Origin: an uncultured Steroidobacter sp.
GTDB taxonomy: Bacteria; Pseudomonadota; Gammaproteobacteria; Steroidobacterales; Steroidobacteraceae
Assembly (NCBI GenBank): GCA_946478975.1
Contig: CAMLEO010000215.1
Coordinates: 1-12,421 of the forward strand
Direction of reading: 5' to 3'
DNA length: 12,421 bases
How positions within the stretch are numbered: position 1 is the stretch's first letter; each line of letters begins with the position of its first letter. The notes beneath the pieces are model-generated. The model made no database searches and was not told where the DNA came from. It saw nothing but the letters and a program-made list of their open reading frames with translations. The position numbers and the translations under genes were made by a program. Of this stretch, positions 8,178-12,421 are shown in pieces.

Positions 8178-10886
8178 TCACATGCTCGCTATGCGCCACA
8201 CGCCGTCGGTGCCGCGCGCGAAATAGATAAGGAATGCCGTGGGTTGTCCATTGACGTCACGCATCAGCACGTACTCATTCAAACCGGGAGCACCGGTGGG
8301 ATAAATATCCGAGAAGCTCGTGACGATCTGAGGCAGAGAACTCTGCAGGTTTGTCAGCGCATTGGAATATCGTGCGGCAACCTTTGGCATCATGCATTCG
8401 AGGGCGGCACCGGCGTCGCCGGCCGCCAACGCCGTACGGAATCTCTGCCAAGCCGCTTGAACGCCGAGGTTCACCTCTTCGGCGGTGTGGACCACCACCG
8501 GCACCTCATAGGTGAATAGCGTGTTGTTACTAGTGCGAATTCGGAACACGGCAGTATAACGGCCGGGCGTCAAATATTCATGGACAAACGTTCCAACGCG
8601 GCTGCCTTCGCTAACTGTGTCTGTGCCACCGTCGCCCTCGAAATCCACTTCGACTCGCTGGATCGATGTTTCATCGAATCGCTCGACGCCAAACTCCACG
8701 GTAAGCGGCGCGAAGCCTTCAGTCTCGCTCGCCTTGATTCGAAAAGGTGGGGCACCGATTCGCGTGGCGACAATCTCCTGCATCAAAGGCGGCCGGCCCG
8801 GTGCCGTGGCAACGACCTGAATTGCGTTTTCTCCCGGCGCCAGCCGCACCCGTACGGCAAATTCCCCGCCGCCGCTGTTGCCACTCAGGGCTGCAACGAC
8901 GCCGTTGGCCGTGATGGCAGTCGCCGCCGGGCCGCTGAACTTACCCCGAATGACCAGATCACGGGACTCGACACTCACCGGACTGAATGGCGAGGTGATG
9001 GTCAGCGTCAGCTGGTCGATGGCATAGGGAAACGCTACCTGCTCGCTTTGGTTGCCGGCTGCGTCGCCTACATTGATGAACAGCTGTTGTCCGGGTTCGG
9101 CGAACACCGTCGCCGACAGCGAACCATCCTCGTTAGCCACAACATAGGTCGCGTAGCTCCAGGCCGGATTGAATATTCGGACTTGAGCGAATGGCTCGAA
9201 CGCGCCCGGCGCCGCGCTGAGGAGCAAATACCCGGTTTCCCGGTCGATGCGGACCTGTAGCAATGATAAATCGGGCAACGCCGGCGGCACCGTATCCAGA
9301 GTGACGTTGATGATGAGTTGCGTGCTGGCGCCGCTCGCGTCGCTTGCAATCAACGTCAGGGAATTCGCCCCCTCCAGCAGATGGACTTCATGAAAGAACC
9401 AATTGTCCGGACCGACGGCGACCGTCGCACCGTTGAGCGTGAGGTCAGTCGCATCCGCGATCCAGCCCTGCACCGTTATGATCGGCGTGTTCGTCAACGT
9501 ACCATCGTAAGGGTAAACGGTGAACACTTGCGGCTGTGTGGCAGTCCGAATCGTGAACGTATGCGGACGAGGTTCTGATTCGTTGCCAGCCAGGTCGAAA
9601 ATGCGTGGTGTGATCGTTACTTCCCCTGAGTTGAGTCCCGTCGTCGGCACACACAGCGCTGACTCCGGGCCGGCATTGCAGTCAACCGACAACCGCTGGT
9701 CCTCCAGCCACAATTCGAGTGTTGCCTCCGCGACGCCGCGCCCCCATACATCTGAGTACTCCAACTGCAAAGTCGGCTGTGAAGTGCTGACCGTCGCTCC
9801 CTCGGCAGGTGAAACGATGCGCACGGAAGGCGGCGTGCGGTCTGCGAACAGTTCCAGGAAACGGAACTGACGCGCACTGCCATCAGGGAGCGTAGGAAGC
9901 AGATCGTTCAGTAGAGCACCGTCTCGACCGAAATGCCTTACGTGCGAGCCTGCGGCGACCCAGGCGGTGCCATCGGCTGGATCTGTCGCCAAGTCAACGA
10001 TTGTTGTTCCACTTGCAAACGCCTCGATTTCGATGGAAATGGAGCCGTCCGCCTGCACGTGGAACAGACGATTTGCGCCCGTGCCCCACAAGCCGCCTGC
10101 GCCGTCAGCCGCAAGCTGTTCTATTGGCAGCGGCACTGCCAGAATCAAGTCCTCAATCAGTGTGCCTGAGCGGTCGTATCTGCGCAGCGCACCGCCCGCC
10201 ACGATCCAAGTCTGGCCCCAGTAGGTGTCATAGGTCATCGCACTCACATCCGATGGCAACGCGATGTGGGCGATTTCAGCAATGGGAACTGCCGCGTCGT
10301 CGCCGCTCTTCACGATGTGCACTTCGGCGCCGTGCAGTACCCAGAGTATTGGGCTGCGGTTTTCGATACTGATTTCTCGAATCTCCTGGCCATATGCCAG
10401 GCTGCCGACCACCTGGCCGGAATGGACCCGGTAGAGCGTCGGACCGATAGCTACCCAGATATCGTCGGTAGCGCTGTCGAGGGCAAGCGTTTGTCGTCCC
10501 GACACGCCAGCCGGTGCTGTAATCGGTATCGAGAGGCTGCGGGTCTCGGCGCCAGATGCGTCGAACGCGCGCAGGGTGTTTCCCCGCAGCGTCCAGAGCT
10601 GCCCGTTCGGGTGCTCCACTGCAATCGCGGCTAAATCCGATGTGCCTGGAATCTCTGCGATCACGGCTCCATGAACAGTGGAGATCTTCAGCGTGCCCGC
10701 ATGCTCACCGGCATATAGCGGATTGCCATCGAACATACAGTCCGCACCCTGGAGTTCGCGGCTGTCGACGAAGGTCGTCGCTGCAAGCGCAGCCTGATCG
10801 ACGGGTACATTGTTTATGACGAGTGAATGGTTAGCCGTGGCATCAACCGAGTCGCTGCGCAAAGTGGTCTCGCTGTAGGCTCGCAC
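8178..10886 (-). CDS. Exported beta-propeller/Ig-like/PKD multidomain protein, main part (5' end displaced by a frameshift)
   Basis: This is the 902-codon main part of a protein of about 1,008 aa if the upstream frame is joined. Numbering here is from GTG 10886. Residues about 50-325 show a recurring blade pattern with tryptophans at 98, 144, 182, 227, 267 and 309 (for example GQLWTLRGNTLRAFDASG), plus an earlier blade near 58 without Trp. This suggests a seven-bladed YncE/NHL-like propeller. Ig-like modules follow at about 351-447, 452-532, 535-625 and 625-710; the first opens with RTPPSVRIVSPAEGATV and includes DLAGNESEP. A PKD-like domain lies at about 715-800 (VDFEGDGGTDTV to FVHEYLTPGRYTAVFRI). 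A C-terminal alpha+beta domain at 805-902 ends GVWRIASM and may be NTF2-like. GTG 10886 lacks a ribosome-binding site and a signal peptide, so it is not the native start. No catalytic motif is visible; a binding or surface role is likely. Confidence 0.82.
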   Translation of the reverse strand: MRAYSETTLRSDSVDATANHSLVINNVPVDQAALAATTFVDSRELQGADCMFDGNPLYAGEHAGTLKISTVHGAVIAEIPGTSDLAAIAVEHPNGQLWTLRGNTLRAFDASGAETRSLSIPITAPAGVSGRQTLALDSATDDIWVAIGPTLYRVHSGQVVGSLAYGQEIREISIENRSPILWVLHGAEVHIVKSGDDAAVPIAEIAHIALPSDVSAMTYDTYWGQTWIVAGGALRRYDRSGTLIEDLILAVPLPIEQLAADGAGGLWGTGANRLFHVQADGSISIEIEAFASGTTIVDLATDPADGTAWVAAGSHVRHFGRDGALLNDLLPTLPDGSARQFRFLELFADRTPPSVRIVSPAEGATVSTSQPTLQLEYSDVWGRGVAEATLELWLEDQRLSVDCNAGPESALCVPTTGLNSGEVTITPRIFDLAGNESEPRPHTFTIRTATQPQVFTVYPYDGTLTNTPIITVQGWIADATDLTLNGATVAVGPDNWFFHEVHLLEGANSLTLIASDASGASTQLIINVTLDTVPPALPDLSLLQVRIDRETGYLLLSAAPGAFEPFAQVRIFNPAWSYATYVVANEDGSLSATVFAEPGQQLFINVGDAAGNQSEQVAFPYAIDQLTLTITSPFSPVSVESRDLVIRGKFSGPAATAITANGVVAALSGNSGGGEFAVRVRLAPGENAIQVVATAPGRPPLMQEIVATRIGAPPFRIKASETEGFAPLTVEFGVERFDETSIQRVEVDFEGDGGTDTVSEGSRVGTFVHEYLTPGRYTAVFRIRTSNNTLFTYEVPVVVHTAEEVNLGVQAAWQRFRTALAAGDAGAALECMMPKVAARYSNALTNLQSSLPQIVTSFSDIYPTGAPGLNEYVLMRDVNGQPTAFLIYFARGTDGVWRIASM

Positions 10887-11203
10887 CAGGAATGGGACGC
10901 GCTCGCCACCGGGCGCCTCGAGCTGAGCTCGATAGCTGCTGCACTGTTATTGAGGACGCGCCATATCGAATACGTCCTGTTCCGCGCCGGATCGGCGACA
11001 GTTCCAAGGGAGATCAGATCGGGTCCGGCGTCCGGCGGATTGGACGGCACGGACAGCGAGACAATGCCATCGCGGAGGACGAGTTGATCGACCGTGCACT
11101 CGGCGCGGGCGTCCGAGAACCACAGGGCAATGATGCTTGTGAGAAGGCCACACGCGGCCGACACTGTGCTCGCCCTGCGAGGCGCAGCGTGCTTCGAATC
11201 CAT
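10814..11203 (-). pseudogene. 5' part of the propeller/Ig gene, with signal peptide
   Basis: From ATG 11203 this frame encodes a signal peptide (residues 1-34, hydrophobic core around AACGLLTSIIALW, predicted cut after DARA) and a beta-rich start (ECTVDQLVLRDGIVSLSV, then RTYSIWRVLNNSAAAIEL, ending at residue 93). After that it turns Ser/Arg/Pro-rich and stops at 10814, which looks out of phase. The next frame over continues sensibly as LEAPGGERVPFLVRAYSETTLRSD into the propeller. ATG 11203 has AGGGAG ending 5 nt upstream, better than an alternative start at 11218. I read this as the true N-terminus of the 8178-10886 protein. Confidence 0.8.
10922..10932 (-). other. Apparent one-base deletion (frameshift) in the propeller/Ig gene
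   Basis: The upstream frame (start 11203) and downstream frame overlap from about 10946 to 10814. On the minus strand the junction is a small self-similar stretch, GAGCTCAGCTCGAGG. One extra base between GAGCTC and AGCTC would give IEL-x-LEAPGGERVPFLV. The exact base is inferred. No slippery heptamer is visible. Confidence 0.7.
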
Positions 11204-11365
11204 TCTGTCTCCCTGCATCGCCGCTGCGTGCTTCTTACATAAGGTTGCCGTTGTTTTCTAATGAGTTGGCAACCGCGGCAATTTTTACCGAGCCGCGCCA
11301 GTAGGTCAATCTCGGTGACAATGCTCGAGCTCGAAATCAGAGTTTTGCTTCAAGAGAGGCGGCAA
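11204..11365 (-). promoter_or_regulatory. prmB-accessory operon spacer with candidate operon promoter
   Basis: This 162-bp gap separates the prmB stop from the first operon gene. On the minus strand TTGACC (11304-11309), 16 nt, TAAAAA (11282-11287) is a plausible sigma-70 promoter giving a leader of roughly 70 nt. GGTTGCC (11243-11249) and GGCAACC (11268-11274) form a spaced inverted repeat that would overlap the transcription start and could be an operator. No convincing intrinsic terminator for prmB was seen. Confidence 0.45.
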
Positions 11366-12340
11366 CTACTGGTTTTTCGCCAGTTGCTCCAAAGTGAGTA
11401 CGAACACACCGCCGCCGCCCCGCTCGAAGTCCAGCCAGGTGAATGGCATGCGGGGGCGCGCCGCAACGAGAGCTTCCTCCGAGTTGCCGACCTCGACGAT
11501 CAATATGCCGTGCGGCTGGAGATGCTCCGCGGCCTGATCGATGATTCGGTGGACGATATCGAGCCCGTCGCGGCCGCCATGCAAGCCGAGCTGCGGCTCG
11601 CGGCGATACTCCTGCGGCAAGCCCGCCATTTCCTCATCGCCCACGTACGGCGGATTGGAAACAATCACGTCGTAGCGCTCGCCTTTCACTCCGTCGAACA
11701 CATCCGATTTCACCGCACGCACGCGACGCTGCAGGGAATGACGTTCGATATTCATACGTGCAACGGCGAGCGCGTCCGTTGAAATGTCTGCGGCATCCAC
11801 TTTGGCTTTTGGCAACGCAAGCGCGGCGGCGATGGCGATACAACCCGAACCGGTGCCGATATCGAGCACGCGCTGAACTTTGCTGGGATCAATCCAGGGC
11901 CGGAAGCGCGCTTCGATCAACTCGGCGATCGGCGAACGCGGCACCAGCACTCGCTCATCGACATAGAACTCGTGCCCTGCGAACCACATGCGATGGGTGA
12001 GATACGCCGCGGGGATGCGCTCTTGAATGCGTCGCTCGATCAACTGCAACGCGGCCGTGCGTTGCTTGGGTTTCAACACCAGGTCATACACTTCATCGGC
12101 CTGGTCATGGCGCAGGTCCGCGGCGAAAAACACCAGCTCCGCAGCCTCATCGACGGCGTTGTCGGTGCCATGACCGAACCACAGCTCGGCGATCGCGAAC
12201 TGTTCGGCCGCGTAACTGATCAGCTGCGCGACCGTGCCGGGTTCGGGCACAGCGGGCGCGGCCGGTGCCTTGGGCTTCGCCTTGACTTTGGCTGAGCGTG
12301 GCGCGGTCGACTTCCTGGGGGCGGTTTTCTTGACGGGCAT
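11366..12340 (-). CDS. prmB: Ribosomal protein uL3 N5-glutamine methyltransferase PrmB
   Basis: PrmB transfers a methyl group from S-adenosylmethionine to a glutamine of ribosomal protein uL3 (L3). From ATG 12340 the product is 324 aa (E. coli about 310). Residues 56-66 carry GHGTDNAVDEA, the feature that separates PrmB from the release-factor methyltransferase PrmC. The SAM-binding loop is DIGTGSGCIAIA (160-171), and the catalytic NPPYV is at 229-233. RVLVPRSPIAELI (130-142) is also typical. Residues 1-33 are a Lys/Arg/Pro/Ala-rich tail absent from the compact E. coli form. An open extension upstream to a TTG at 12382 exists but has no supporting signal. The ribosome-binding site is weak. 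In E. coli prmB sits directly upstream of aroC; here the accessory operon lies between them. Confidence 0.95.
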   Translation of the reverse strand: MPVKKTAPRKSTAPRSAKVKAKPKAPAAPAVPEPGTVAQLISYAAEQFAIAELWFGHGTDNAVDEAAELVFFAADLRHDQADEVYDLVLKPKQRTAALQLIERRIQERIPAAYLTHRMWFAGHEFYVDERVLVPRSPIAELIEARFRPWIDPSKVQRVLDIGTGSGCIAIAAALALPKAKVDAADISTDALAVARMNIERHSLQRRVRAVKSDVFDGVKGERYDVIVSNPPYVGDEEMAGLPQEYRREPQLGLHGGRDGLDIVHRIIDQAAEHLQPHGILIVEVGNSEEALVAARPRMPFTWLDFERGGGGVFVLTLEQLAKNQ

Positions 12341-12421
12341 GCGATACTTCGCGCCACGAGGAGACAAATGAGTCGAAACCAATCGTTAGGACTCGCAGCA
12401 GTGGTCGCTATTGTAGCGATT
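12341..12421 (-). promoter_or_regulatory. prmB upstream region with candidate -10 element
   Basis: The remaining 81 bp carry no gene. TACAAT on the minus strand (12410-12415) is a good -10 for prmB with a leader of about 65 nt, but its -35 would be outside the window. In E. coli the divergent gene here is smrB; nothing in this stretch confirms it. Confidence 0.3.

Noticed and set aside
4232..11365. Operon as a transposon or integrative element
   Set aside because: No transposase, integrase, tRNA target or matching terminal repeats were seen at either edge. The shared GTTGCC/GCAAC bits are too short to mean anything.

Overview
The window is high-GC gammaproteobacterial chromosome, and every recognisable gene lies on the minus strand. 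The core is fimV (incomplete), asd, aroC and prmB. The aroC-prmB pairing and the FimV architecture point to Gammaproteobacteria. The PLC-like and propeller/Ig proteins recall environmental lineages such as Steroidobacteraceae, Nevskiales or Xanthomonadales, but that narrower placement is a guess.

Region by region, left to right (reverse of transcription): 1-1864 is the N-terminal 621 codons of FimV, running off the left edge. 2003-3025 is asd (aspartate-semialdehyde dehydrogenase). 3137-4231 is aroC (chorismate synthase). 4406-11203 is a three-gene operon of exported or membrane-bound proteins. 11366-12340 is prmB (ribosomal protein uL3 glutamine methyltransferase). The gaps between genes are 174 bp or less and hold candidate promoters and several dyad symmetries. 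No tRNA, rRNA, CRISPR array, transposase or integrase was seen.

The accessory operon is the interesting part. In transcription order it encodes: (1) a protein of about 1,008 aa with a signal peptide, a probable seven-bladed beta-propeller, several Ig-like domains, a PKD-like domain and a small C-terminal alpha+beta domain; (2) a 219-aa protein with one N-terminal membrane segment and a transthyretin/carboxypeptidase-regulatory-like domain, starting 1 nt after the first gene stops; (3) a protein of about 1,028 aa with a signal peptide, a zinc phospholipase C/S1-P1 nuclease-type domain and a long C-terminal region I do not recognise, starting 25 nt after the second. It separates prmB from aroC, which are direct neighbours in E. 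coli.

Genes 1 and 3 each carry an apparent one-base loss. The reading frame breaks, but the downstream frame continues a plausible protein. The core genes in the window show no such breaks. Either the operon is decaying or the assembly has two indel errors; reads or close relatives would decide.
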